64,000 nucleotides of DNA, from NCBI GenBank assembly GCA_029262235.1, contig JAJCZU010000010.1, positions 1 through 64,000 on the forward strand, given 5' to 3'. Positions within the stretch are counted from its first letter, which is position 1. Each line of letters starts with the position of its first letter. The DNA is from Candidatus Eiseniibacteriota bacterium (GTDB lineage Bacteria; Orphanbacterota; Orphanbacteria; Orphanbacterales; Orphanbacteraceae). The notes below the pieces were generated by a model. It searched no databases. It was given only the letters and a program-made list of their open reading frames with translations, and was not told where the DNA came from. Positions 33,006 to 40,949 of this stretch are shown here, one piece after another. Position numbers and translations under genes: made by a program.

Positions 33006-34334
33006 TTACTCTATCGCCTTCAAACGTTCCAGAGTTTCGTCCCAGGTGATCTTTTCGTGCGTTCCCTGGCGCAGAAACTCGTTGATCTGCTCGATCTTGT
33101 CGATTGCCTCGTCCGTCACGGCGTCCGAGCCCTTCTTATAGACGTTCATCTCGATGCGGTCGCGCTTCTGCTGATACGTCGCGTAGAGCTTCAGCAGTTT
33201 CGCGGCGGCACTCTGATGATCCTTCTCCGTCACGTCGCCGAACACGCGGCTCTTGGAATTCATGACGTCGATGGCGGGGTAGTGGCCGACTTGTGCGAGT
33301 TTCTTCGTGAGCACGACATGCCCGTCGAGAATGGAGCGCGTTTCTTCGACGACCGGATCCTCGCTGTCCTCGCCTTCCGCGAGAACCGTATAGAGCGCGG
33401 TGATCGAACCGACATCGGAATTGCCCGCGCGTTCGAGCAGCTTCGGGAGTTCGGAGAAGACGGACGGCGTGTAACCGGCGCGCGCCGGCGGCTCTCCCGT
33501 GGCGAGACCGACTTCACGCTGCGCGCGTGCGAAACGCGTCACGGAGTCCATCATGAGCATGACGTTTTTGCCCTTGTCGCGAAAGTACTCGGCGATCGCA
33601 GTGGCGACGTACGCACACTTGAGACGCACGAGGGACGGTTCGTCCGAGGTCGCCACGACGAGTACGGAACGCTTCATGCCCTCTTCGCCGAGTGACTCTT
33701 CGATAAAATCGTTTACTTCGCGACCACGTTCGCCGATCAGCGCGATCACGTTGATGTCTGCGGTGGTGTTGCGCGCGAGCATGCCGAGCAGCGTCGACTT
33801 CCCGCCACCGGCCGACGCGAAGATGCCGACGCGCTGGCCGCGGCCGACCGTGAGCACGCCATCGAGCGCGCGGATGCCGACGGGAAGCGGGTGCAGCACG
33901 CGTTCGCGCACGAGCGGATCCGGCGGGCGGGCGATGACGGGATACGTTTCCGTGGTAATGAGCGGCCCGTGCTTTTTCGCGTCGCGCGGATGGCCGAGGC
34001 CGTCGAGCACGCGCCCGAGCAGCTGGTCGCCCACGGGAACGCGAAGACAGTCGCCCGTCGAAATGACTTCGCTCTGCATGCCGATGTTCGAAAGTTCGCC
34101 GAGCGGCATCAGAAGCGCTTCGTTCCGTTCGAAGCCGACGACTTCGGCGGGGATCGGTTCGCCGTGCGCGGCGTTATGGATGTAGCAGAGTTCGCCGACG
34201 GACGCTTCGGGGAGAACCGCCTTTACGACGATTCCGATCAGGCCCGTCACGCGCCCCTTCACCTCGACAGACGAGACGCGGTCGAGCAACTGGTCGAAGC
34301 TGCCGAGATCCAGTCCGTCGGTGAGTTTGCCCAT
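33006..34334 (-). CDS. sctN: Type III secretion ATPase SctN/FliI
   Basis: Hexameric ATPase that strips chaperones and unfolds substrates at the cytoplasmic entry. The 442 residues are F1-beta-like: an N-terminal barrel, Walker A around 173-181 (ASAGGGKST) and GERGREVNDFI. Walker B is at about 257-263 (NVMLMMDSV), followed by TRFARAQREVGLATGEPPARAGYTPSVF-type motifs, and the C-terminal helices end ETLERLKAIE. All catalytic segments are intact. Start ATG at 34334. It lies between sctL and sctO. Confidence 0.97.
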   Translation of the reverse strand: MGKLTDGLDLGSFDQLLDRVSSVEVKGRVTGLIGIVVKAVLPEASVGELCYIHNAAHGEPIPAEVVGFERNEALLMPLGELSNIGMQSEVISTGDCLRVPVGDQLLGRVLDGLGHPRDAKKHGPLITTETYPVIARPPDPLVRERVLHPLPVGIRALDGVLTVGRGQRVGIFASAGGGKSTLLGMLARNTTADINVIALIGERGREVNDFIEESLGEEGMKRSVLVVATSDEPSLVRLKCAYVATAIAEYFRDKGKNVMLMMDSVTRFARAQREVGLATGEPPARAGYTPSVFSELPKLLERAGNSDVGSITALYTVLAEGEDSEDPVVEETRSILDGHVVLTKKLAQVGHYPAIDVMNSKSRVFGDVTEKDHQSAAAKLLKLYATYQQKRDRIEMNVYKKGSDAVTDEAIDKIEQINEFLRQGTHEKITWDETLERLKAIE

Positions 34335-34337
34335 GAC

Positions 34338-34982
34338 CTAGCCCTTCTTGTTGAGCAGCGCGCGCTCCAGCACGCGAAGCTGCGTTTCGAGGCGCGCGTC
34401 GATAATCCCGAGGTCGCTCTCCACAATGCAGCCGCCTGGGCTCACCGTGTGATCTTCGCGAAGCTCGATCTCCTTGTTCGGACCGACTTCGTCGAGCAGC
34501 TTCTTGCGGTTCTTGCGAATCGCCTTCAGATCGTCCGGGTTCACGCGCACTTCGATTCTCTTCTCGGTACCGATTCCGCGCATGGCGCGAATGACGATAT
34601 CCGTGAGCGCGTCTTCGCTCTGCGCGACTTCGCGCCCGAGAATCTTGCCCGCGATCTTCACCGCCAGCTTCAAAACGTCGTCGCGCGAATCTTCGAGCAG
34701 CTTCTTGCGCTGCGCGCGAAACTCCGCAGTCAGCGCATGCAGTTCGCCGAGGCCGGCTTCGTACCCCTCGTCCTTCGCCTTCGCGCGAATGGCGTCCGCT
34801 TCGGCCTGCGCATCAGAAACAATCGATTCCGCCTGCTCCTCCGCACCCGAGAGGATCTGCTTTCCCTCTTCGCGCGCGGAGTGCACGTCTTTCTTGATGA
34901 GCTTCTTCGAGGGAGCCGGGGCCACGCTTTCGCGCGGCGCGTCTTCCGGACGGTCGCCCCCTTTGACGATCTTTCCCTTCAT
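34338..34982 (-). CDS. sctL: SctL/FliH-like ATPase stator protein
   Basis: The 214-residue product has an N-terminal Lys/Pro-rich region, then a long coiled coil (about 33-95, Ala/Glu rich; GKQILSGAEEQAESIVSDAQAEADAIRAKA). The C-terminal domain is like FliH/V-ATPase subunit E (LAVKIAGKILGREV, VRVNPDDLKAIRK and SPGGCIVESDLGIIDARLETQL). That last segment is diagnostic for the family. It links the ATPase to the sorting platform and inhibits its hydrolysis. The start (ATG 34982) overlaps the sctK-like stop by ATGA. Confidence 0.9.
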   Translation of the reverse strand: MKGKIVKGGDRPEDAPRESVAPAPSKKLIKKDVHSAREEGKQILSGAEEQAESIVSDAQAEADAIRAKAKDEGYEAGLGELHALTAEFRAQRKKLLEDSRDDVLKLAVKIAGKILGREVAQSEDALTDIVIRAMRGIGTEKRIEVRVNPDDLKAIRKNRKKLLDEVGPNKEIELREDHTVSPGGCIVESDLGIIDARLETQLRVLERALLNKKG

Positions 34983-36007
34983 GCGTCCCCTTTGGCGAGC
35001 GATCCCGACGTGCTTTGGGTCAGGATGGCGCGCATGCGATCGAGTACCTCGGGCAGCGCGCTTTCGCGTTCATTACCATCTTCGTGTGCCGGGCCGGCGC
35101 CGGCCGCAATTTCGTACCAGGCCACGAGCCGCTCGCCGAGATCCCGGTGCATGCGCTGCGCGAGCACGCGCACGAACGTCGCCGGTTCACCCGCAAGCGC
35201 GAGGGCGAGCTTGCCGAGGCCGACGAGACCGACAACGTCGCCCTCGCCACCCGTTGCTTCGACCGCCTGTTTCACGAGATCGACCGCAACGCCGCTCACA
35301 CGGTTCTCTTCCTCGTCCGCGCTTTCCGCGTCCGGTTGCGCCTGGCCCTTCAGCAGCTTCGCGATGCGGGCCACTTCCGCCGACTGATAATCTTTCAGAA
35401 GCCGCACGACGCCTTCACGGTGCGTGCTGCCTCCCGCGCGCGAGATCTCCCTGAGCCCCAGGTCCTGCACCAGAAGATACAGCTCGCGCGGCTTCAGCAG
35501 CAGCAGCCCGGCGGCCGGCTGTTCCTCGCGCGGGCGGTCGCCGAGCAGCGTGAACGGCGCATGTACCGTGCGGCGAAGCGCGGCTGCGAGCACAGGCGGC
35601 GGCTTCGGGACGTCGAGGTCCGTGGACTTCGCGCCGCGCATCTTCGGCCAGATCGCGCGCAGCAGCTCTTTCGGAGCGTCGCCGCGCAGACAGCCGAGCG
35701 CAAGCAGTACGAGGGCCGGCGAAATCTCCTGCAGCAGCTCGTCCGTGAGCCAGCTCCAGTGAACGCCGAGCACTTCGTCCATGCGCATGCGTTTCGTGGA
35801 CGACAGCCACACGTTGCCGAGCGCGGCGCGGCGATCCGTCGGCAGCAGTCCGATCGCTTCGAACTCCTGCTCGAGATTCTGGCCTGCCAGACGGGGAACA
35901 CGGGTAGCCGCATCCGTGTCAGGGGCGAACTCCGCCCAGTGCGATGCGAGCAGAAAGCCGCGCGCGAAAGATGTGGCGGCGTCGAGATTCGCTTGGATCG
36001 TTGTCAT
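34979..36007 (-). CDS. SctK-like sorting-platform protein (by position)
   Basis: The 342-residue product is predicted soluble and mostly helical, rich in Ala/Leu, with no membrane helix or enzyme motif. Recognisable stretches are few (LGVHWSWLTDELLQEISPALVLLALGCL; LLKPRELYLLVQDLGLREISRAGGS; LAQRMHRDLGERLVAWYEI). It occupies the slot between sctJ and sctL, where yscK/sctK lies in injectisomes and fliG in flagella. At 342 residues it is nearer the usual length of FliG than of SctK (about 200-250). I call it SctK-like from synteny; a FliG relationship is an alternative. Confidence 0.55.
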   Translation of the reverse strand: MTTIQANLDAATSFARGFLLASHWAEFAPDTDAATRVPRLAGQNLEQEFEAIGLLPTDRRAALGNVWLSSTKRMRMDEVLGVHWSWLTDELLQEISPALVLLALGCLRGDAPKELLRAIWPKMRGAKSTDLDVPKPPPVLAAALRRTVHAPFTLLGDRPREEQPAAGLLLLKPRELYLLVQDLGLREISRAGGSTHREGVVRLLKDYQSAEVARIAKLLKGQAQPDAESADEEENRVSGVAVDLVKQAVEATGGEGDVVGLVGLGKLALALAGEPATFVRVLAQRMHRDLGERLVAWYEIAAGAGPAHEDGNERESALPEVLDRMRAILTQSTSGSLAKGDA

Positions 36008-36044
36008 AGGCGCCTGACTGCCGGCAGTACGGTGTTCTTAAGCG

Positions 36045-36860
36045 TTATGTCTTCTCGGGCTCCGGAGCTTTTCCCTGCGGCGCCCGGCGAAGCCCCGAGA
36101 TCTGTTTCGAAAGAGAGCGAACCCGCAGAACCATCACGATCAAGAGCAGAAGCAGCAGGCCCGCAGCTCCGGCAAGCGGCAGAAAGAACGCGGCCGGGTC
36201 CGCCCCGCCTGCGCTGGCCGTGCGCGGCGTCGTCGGGGTCTTCGCCTTGATGACGACTTTGACGTTGCGTTCGTCGAGTCGCTCGACGCTGCTCGCCACG
36301 ATCCGCTGGATGTCCTGGGCGTTGATCGTTTCTTCCGGCGGCATGTTCTCCGAGCGCTTCCAGTACTTCACCATGACCGCGGCGGTCGCTTCCGGTGTCG
36401 GCTGGCCTTCGATCACCTGGCGCAGCGGATCTCTCTCCGGCACGGAGATGTGCACGCGCGCGTCGATCACGTTCGGCATCGCTTCGATCGTCTGCGCGAG
36501 TTCGCCGCAGAGCGCCTGCAGGAAGATCGCTTTTTCTTCTGTTTCTGTCGGGATGAGTTTCGCCTGGCCGAAGAACGAAGCGAACCCTTTCGGTTCGATC
36601 CGCGGGAGTTCGTTTTCGACCAGGAGCTGCCACGCTTCGCTCGCGTTACCGCTGCTTACCATGATCGTCCAGGAGCGATCCTGGCCGCTGGCCTGCACGA
36701 CCTTGGTGGCTTTGATTCCGGCGTTGCGAAGGACGACGATGATGTCTTGCGCCGAAGATTCCGTAAGCCCCGAATGAAGCTCCACTTCATTGCATCCGGC
36801 AAGTAAGACGAACAGGAGTGAAGCCAGTACGGCTCGTGCCCGGGCGTGTCGTCTTCGCAT
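36045..36860 (-). CDS. sctJ: Injectisome inner-ring lipoprotein SctJ (YscJ/PrgK family)
   Basis: The 271-residue product has a lipobox LLAGC with Cys23. NEVELHSGLTESSAQDIIVVLRNAGI follows directly, the classic YscJ/PrgK ring-building motif. A second ring module (about 95-205) contains LAQTIEAMPNVIDARVHISVPERDPL and VMVKYW. A single C-terminal transmembrane helix (about 215-237, FFLPLAGAAGLLLLLLIVMVL) ends in a short basic tail. It forms the inner periplasmic MS-ring. This lipoprotein form, not FliF, is the strongest sign that the operon encodes an injectisome-type rather than flagellar basal body. Start ATG at 36860. Confidence 0.95.
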   Translation of the reverse strand: MRRRHARARAVLASLLFVLLAGCNEVELHSGLTESSAQDIIVVLRNAGIKATKVVQASGQDRSWTIMVSSGNASEAWQLLVENELPRIEPKGFASFFGQAKLIPTETEEKAIFLQALCGELAQTIEAMPNVIDARVHISVPERDPLRQVIEGQPTPEATAAVMVKYWKRSENMPPEETINAQDIQRIVASSVERLDERNVKVVIKAKTPTTPRTASAGGADPAAFFLPLAGAAGLLLLLLIVMVLRVRSLSKQISGLRRAPQGKAPEPEKT

Positions 36861-36912
36861 ATCGGTATCAACCCCCTTGAGGCGTGCGACCCGGAGGTGC
36901 GGGTCGTGATTG

Positions 36913-37506
36913 TTAGACGTTCGTTTGGAAGATGGTCTTCATGCCGCCGACACTGTGTTCCACGGCCTTACTCAGAACCTCCACGCTCTGCTGAATCTTG
37001 TGCGCGCGAATCTGAATCTGAAGCAGTTCGCCCTGACTGAACTCGTGCCCCGAGGACATCTTGTCCATCATGCTTTCCATCTTATTGTACTCTACGCCAA
37101 ACTCGTCGAGTCTTTCGACCAATTTGTCCTTCATCGGGCCATTCGGCACCTCCGAAGTCTGGTTCTTCATCTTGAGGAAGACTTCTTTCGACTCGCGAAT
37201 GCGGACAGCGAAATAGCGGACCTGCTCCGGCTGATCGAGGCCCGAGACCTTCTTGTCGAAGTCGGCCTGATAGCTCGTCATTTCCGTTTCAGTCACGGTG
37301 TTGATCTGCATCTCGACATTCGTTTCGAGCACCGCCTTCTGCGCCTCGATCTCGTGCGCGGGCGAGACGTCCTTCTGCTTCATGACCTCGTCGAACTTGG
37401 AGGGGCTGCTCTTCGTCGACTGTTCCTGCTGCGACGCGAGATTGCCGCCGGCCTCCGCTGCTTTGCGGATCGCATCGCCGCCCGCTCCTTGAATTCCGTC
37501 GACCAT
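36913..37506 (-). CDS. sctI: Inner-rod protein SctI (YscI/PrgJ-like)
   Basis: The 197-residue product is secreted early to build the rod between export gate and needle. The N-terminal half is Gln/Ser/Lys rich. The C-terminal helix (about 150-197) contains GELLQIQIRAHKIQQSVEVL and SKAVEHSVGGMKTIFQT, matching the C-terminal motif of SctI proteins, which end near a Q-x-x-V after a Gly. Longer than YscI (about 115) through its N-terminus. ATG at 37506, with GAGGAG upstream, was chosen over longer starts crossing the hairpin element. It lies 52 nt upstream of sctJ. Confidence 0.78.
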   Translation of the reverse strand: MVDGIQGAGGDAIRKAAEAGGNLASQQEQSTKSSPSKFDEVMKQKDVSPAHEIEAQKAVLETNVEMQINTVTETEMTSYQADFDKKVSGLDQPEQVRYFAVRIRESKEVFLKMKNQTSEVPNGPMKDKLVERLDEFGVEYNKMESMMDKMSSGHEFSQGELLQIQIRAHKIQQSVEVLSKAVEHSVGGMKTIFQTNV

Positions 37507-37542
37507 AATAAAACTCCTCGTGAAATGATCTGTGCCTGGGTC

Positions 37543-37628
37543 TTTGGGACGGGTCCTGTCGCGCCCGGCCACCCCTGCCTCGACAGGCTCGGCAGGGGTC
37601 CCCGTCCGGCGCGCCACCCGTCCCCAAA
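37543..37628 (+). repeat. Covarying hairpin element, copy 2
   Basis: The framework GGGTCCTGTCGCGCCCGG...CCGGCGCGCCACCC carries inner stem CCCCTGCC/GGCAGGGG and outer stem TTTGGGAC-GGGT/ACCC-GTCCCCAAA. It ends about 37 nt upstream of the sctI start codon, so it would be in that mRNA leader, in reverse orientation. Confidence 0.88.
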
Positions 37629-37963
37629 CTCGGCTCGATCCAGTTTCCCGCATCGTTCGCGAGTGCGGAAGGGATTTGTGTACGTCGGCGGGCCCGGGCG
37701 GGAGCGAGGGAAAGCCTCGAATTCCATGCGCGCGGCCCTGATTTCGTTTCCTTACGCCGACTTATCTCCCGAAAGCGGCCGGAAGTTGCGCAGGATCGGG
37801 CCGCGGGCCCCGGATCCGGATTAGCAGGATCCACTTTCCCCGCTTCTGATTCCAGCCCCTGATCCCCTCCCGCACTCCGGCTCCTCAATTCCGTTCCTGA
37901 TTCTTCGCGCCTCCGGCGAAACTGCTCGATGAGCAGGATTCCGGACTCCTGGCGTATAACAGC

Positions 37964-38042
37964 CTGGCGGGTGGCGCGCCGGACGGGGACCCCGATCGAG
38001 CTTGTCGAGATCGGGGTGGCCGGGCGCGACAGGACCCGCCAG
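37964..38042 (-). repeat. Covarying hairpin element, copy 3
   Basis: Same framework on the minus strand, with inner stem CCCCGATC/GATCGGGG and outer stem CTGGC-GGGT/ACCC-GCCAG. It begins 4 nt after the TAA of the sigma factor gene and is oriented with it. Confidence 0.88.
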
Positions 38043-38046
38043 CCTC

Positions 38047-38751
38047 TTATCCCCCAGGCGCCGACAACCCCTGCTCCTCGCACAGTTTCAGCAGCTTCTT
38101 CAGCGCGCGCGCATGGAGCCGGCTGGTCCACGACTTCGACAAACCGACCTTCGCGCCGGCCTCCTCGAGCGTCTTGTTATGGAAATAGTAGTCTTCAATC
38201 ACGGAACGCTCTTTGTCGTCGAGCTTGTGGACCACTGCCCTCATGAGTCCGGCAATCTGATTAACTTCTGTTATATCATGAGGATCCTGGGTTTCGTCCG
38301 CGATTTCGATCGGGGCTTCGTCAGAATCCATCGACAGCAATTTTGCAGTGGCTATGTTCTCGATCAAGTCTTTCGTCTGCTCGATCTGCTCCTCTACGGA
38401 GATCAAACCGGGTCTGCTTCGTTCGCTTTCAGCCGAGTCTTCGAGAATCTCGTTGCTCGCAGCCTCGTAAGTGACGGTTTTGCGGTCCTTTGCGTGATCA
38501 CGCGCGTTGAACCACGTCATCTTCCGGATGCCGTCGAAGATCGCGCCCCGGATCCGGTAATACGCGAACGTCTTGAAAAGAACGCCGCGTCCCGCGTCGA
38601 ATCGGCGGCTCGCCTCGATCAGACCGATCTGGCCGAAGCCGACGAGATCCTCGACGTCGACGAAGCTCGGGAGCGAGCGCAGAATCTTGTGCGCCAGTGC
38701 TTCGACCAGCGGAAGATGTTGCTCGACAAGCTGTTCTGCGGTTTGATTCAC
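38047..38751 (-). CDS. FliA/WhiG-type (sigma-28) RNA polymerase sigma factor
   Basis: The 234-residue alternative sigma factor has region 2 at about 8-85, with VEALAHKILRSLPSFVDVEDLVGFGQIGLIEASRRFD and FKTFAYYRIRGAIFDGIRK, the FliA/WhiG/SigB signature. An acidic region 3 is poorly conserved. Region 4 at about 180-228 has DDKERSVIEDYYFHNKTLEEAGAKVGLSKSWTSRLHARAL with its helix-turn-helix. The start is GTG at 38751. It is the first gene of the minus-strand run leading into the sct genes, so it probably controls secretion or late substrates, as FliA does in flagella. No FlgM-like anti-sigma gene is seen. Confidence 0.88.
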   Translation of the reverse strand: MNQTAEQLVEQHLPLVEALAHKILRSLPSFVDVEDLVGFGQIGLIEASRRFDAGRGVLFKTFAYYRIRGAIFDGIRKMTWFNARDHAKDRKTVTYEAASNEILEDSAESERSRPGLISVEEQIEQTKDLIENIATAKLLSMDSDEAPIEIADETQDPHDITEVNQIAGLMRAVVHKLDDKERSVIEDYYFHNKTLEEAGAKVGLSKSWTSRLHARALKKLLKLCEEQGLSAPGG

Positions 38752-38992
38752 CGATAGTGCCCTAACCCCTTACGCAACCACGAGTTGAGAATAGCATGCC
38801 GAGACGGTGCGATGTCAACGAATGGAACGGTCCGCGGAAGGGAGGCGCGCGATCGTTTCCTTCATTATAATAGGCGAGCGGACGGCGCGGCAGAAAATCC
38901 GCTCAGAGTGAAACCGGGCCGAGGACGAGATCGTATACAAAGTAGCGAGACCGTAAACCGACAGGTTTTCAATCGAGGGAGAAGAGATCCAC

Positions 38993-39889
38993 ATGTTTCG
39001 GAACAACGCGCACATTCTCGGAGTGACGCTGATGCTCGCACTTGCACTCGGCTTCTCATGCGGCGACGACAACACGGTCGACCCGGGCGATCAACCGATT
39101 CGCGTGCCGGGCGATTTCGCGACGATCGGAGAGGCGATCGCGGCCGCGAAGGCGGGCGACACGATCGAGCTCACGGCGGCGATGTATTCGTTCGACAAAG
39201 CGATCGTGATCGCGGCGAAGTCGGACCTTGTCATTCGCGGCGCGACGGACTCGGGCGAGCGGCCCGTGCTGCAGTTCGGAACCGGAATCAGCACCGACGC
39301 GATCTCGATCGAAAGTACATGCATGAACGTCACGATCGAAGGAATCGAGATCGAACCCGCTCCCGGCCTGACGTATCGGCACGGGATCACGATTCGCGGC
39401 GCCGGCACCGAAGTGCGCGACTGCTGGATCGAAGACGCGCGCTCCAACAGCATCAACATGCCGAGCGCGGTCGCGGAAGTGCTGATCGAGCGGAACTACC
39501 TGATTCGGTCGGGGCTCTTCGGCGTGTCGTGCAACGCGGGCGCCAACCCCACTGTCCTGCGCAATACGATTGTCGACACGGGTGACTGCGGACTCTATTC
39601 GTTCGACTCGGCGCCCATGATGATGCGGAACATCGTCGTGCGGAGCGCGAACTGGGGTATTGCCGTCTTCGGCACCACGCTTCCCACAATTGCTTGCAAC
39701 GCGCTCTATCAGAACATCACGGCCGACTATTCACCGCTCGCGCCCGCGGCCATGAACGACATCCAGGCCGACCCCGTGTTCTGCGAGGAGACCACGTTTT
39801 CGCTGATGCACACCTCGCCGTGCACCGCCGAAAACAGCGTGACGTGCGGTGTGATCGGCGCGAGTGATGAAGTGTGTGAGGGGTCGTAG
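38993..39889 (+). CDS. Beta-helix lipoprotein
   Basis: The 298-residue product has a leader with lipobox-like ALGFSC (Cys23), then GDDNTVDPGDQPIRVPGDFATIGEAI, the usual lead-in to a right-handed parallel beta-helix (about 40-260; VIRGATDSGERPVLQF, VRDCWIEDARSNSI, VLIERNYLIRSGLFGVSC, NTIVDTGDCGLYSFDS). It ends with the Cys-containing tail DPVFCEETTFSLMHTSPC, shared with the other beta-helix proteins of the window but without a sorting domain. Surface location is likely. Start ATG at 38993 behind GGGAGAAGAG. Confidence 0.83.
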   Translation: MFRNNAHILGVTLMLALALGFSCGDDNTVDPGDQPIRVPGDFATIGEAIAAAKAGDTIELTAAMYSFDKAIVIAAKSDLVIRGATDSGERPVLQFGTGISTDAISIESTCMNVTIEGIEIEPAPGLTYRHGITIRGAGTEVRDCWIEDARSNSINMPSAVAEVLIERNYLIRSGLFGVSCNAGANPTVLRNTIVDTGDCGLYSFDSAPMMMRNIVVRSANWGIAVFGTTLPTIACNALYQNITADYSPLAPAAMNDIQADPVFCEETTFSLMHTSPCTAENSVTCGVIGASDEVCEGS

Positions 39890-39914
39890 GACTTCGGCAG
39901 ATCAGAAACTTCAC

Positions 39915-40949
39915 CTACTGCCCGCGGTACTTTGCCATCCATTCGTTCTGGAAATCGACGAGGTCCTTTTCGTGCGGGGGCGCGATGTCATCGACGAACG
40001 GCGCGGCGTCGCGCGGAAGCACGAGGCGCTGGCCGGCCGCGATCGGCTGCATGTCGTCTTTGCTCGCGCCGATCATGGCCGTTCCTTCGTGCACGCAGAT
40101 GCAGGTCGCCCCTTCGTCGCGATAAACAGAAACCATCGTACCTCTCACTTCCACGATTCCCTCCGGCGTCGACATTGCGATGGTGTGCCCGGGGAAGTCG
40201 TTGCCGGTCATGAAGCGCACTTCGCCGTCTTCAAGCGAACCGAACCAGCTCGTCGGATCCGACGCGGACACGATCGGCACGGTAAAGTCGGCGCCCGACG
40301 ACGCCTGGAAGAGCAGTACGTCGCCGAACGAGATTACGAACTCCGATCCTTCGCCCACGCGCACGTGCGCGCCGGGACGGATGGCGCTGCGGACATCGAT
40401 CGCGCTGCCGGTTTCGAAGCGTATGCCGTCGACGACGATCGGGCCGACGTGCTGAAGGTCCGCGACTTCGATGAAAGAGCGCGGCTTGAGAGCGACATAG
40501 AGCAGCAGGGCGGCCGTAACCGCGAGGGCAACGCCATACCAGAGTGGGCGCTTCGTGCGCACGCGCTTCGGCGCGGCGCCCTTGCGTGGCGACCGCCGTG
40601 TGCGGCGGCCATCGGGATAGATCGCGGCTTCCGCATCGTCCATAGCGTCGGCTCGCGCGGCGCGTGCGTCGTCAAGGCTCGCATCGGAACGCGCGACGGC
40701 GTCATCGACAAGCGGCGCCCGATTCACGATCGCGCCCGAAACGAAGTCCGCGCGCAACGAATCACGGAATGCCGCGTCGGGGCGTTCGCCGGGACTATCA
40801 CCGGGACGATCGCCGGCTTCAGGCTCGGCGTCGGCGTCCGTGCCTGCGCGCGCAGCCCCGGCACCGAGCGCACGCACGCGTTCCCGCACGGCGAGCTCTT
40901 CAGGCGTCAATTGTTCGTCGCGTTCGTTCATGTCTTCTCGTTCACTCAT
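39915..40949 (-). CDS. FecR-domain transmembrane anti-sigma/regulator
   Basis: The 344-residue product has a cytoplasmic N-terminal part (1-135) that is acidic/Ala-Asp rich. One transmembrane helix follows (about 136-155, WYGVALAVTAALLLYVAL). The periplasmic FecR domain (about 165-330) contains GSAIDVRSAIRPGAHVRVGEGSEFVISFGDVLL and TPEGIVEVRGTMVSVYRD. FecR proteins transmit a periplasmic signal to an ECF sigma factor, and the gene overlaps the stop of one (ATGA at 40946-40949). It converges with the beta-helix lipoprotein at 38993, 25 nt apart. Confidence 0.85.
   Translation of the reverse strand: MSEREDMNERDEQLTPEELAVRERVRALGAGAARAGTDADAEPEAGDRPGDSPGERPDAAFRDSLRADFVSGAIVNRAPLVDDAVARSDASLDDARAARADAMDDAEAAIYPDGRRTRRSPRKGAAPKRVRTKRPLWYGVALAVTAALLLYVALKPRSFIEVADLQHVGPIVVDGIRFETGSAIDVRSAIRPGAHVRVGEGSEFVISFGDVLLFQASSGADFTVPIVSASDPTSWFGSLEDGEVRFMTGNDFPGHTIAMSTPEGIVEVRGTMVSVYRDEGATCICVHEGTAMIGASKDDMQPIAAGQRLVLPRDAAPFVDDIAPPHEKDLVDFQNEWMAKYRGQ

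Larger units (their letters stand above)
37507..38046. other. Gene-free spacer between sigma factor and sctI with two inverted hairpin elements
   Basis: This 540-nt gap in the minus-strand run holds hairpin copies at 37543-37628 and 37964-38042 in opposite orientation. No credible gene is visible between them, and no promoter consensus was convincing. It is probably the leader of the sct operon. Confidence 0.6.

Noticed and set aside
27002-38751. Flagellar operon
   Set aside because: SctJ is a YscJ-type lipoprotein, SctI and SycD-like chaperones are present, the order is Sct-like, and no hook, flagellin or motor genes occur.
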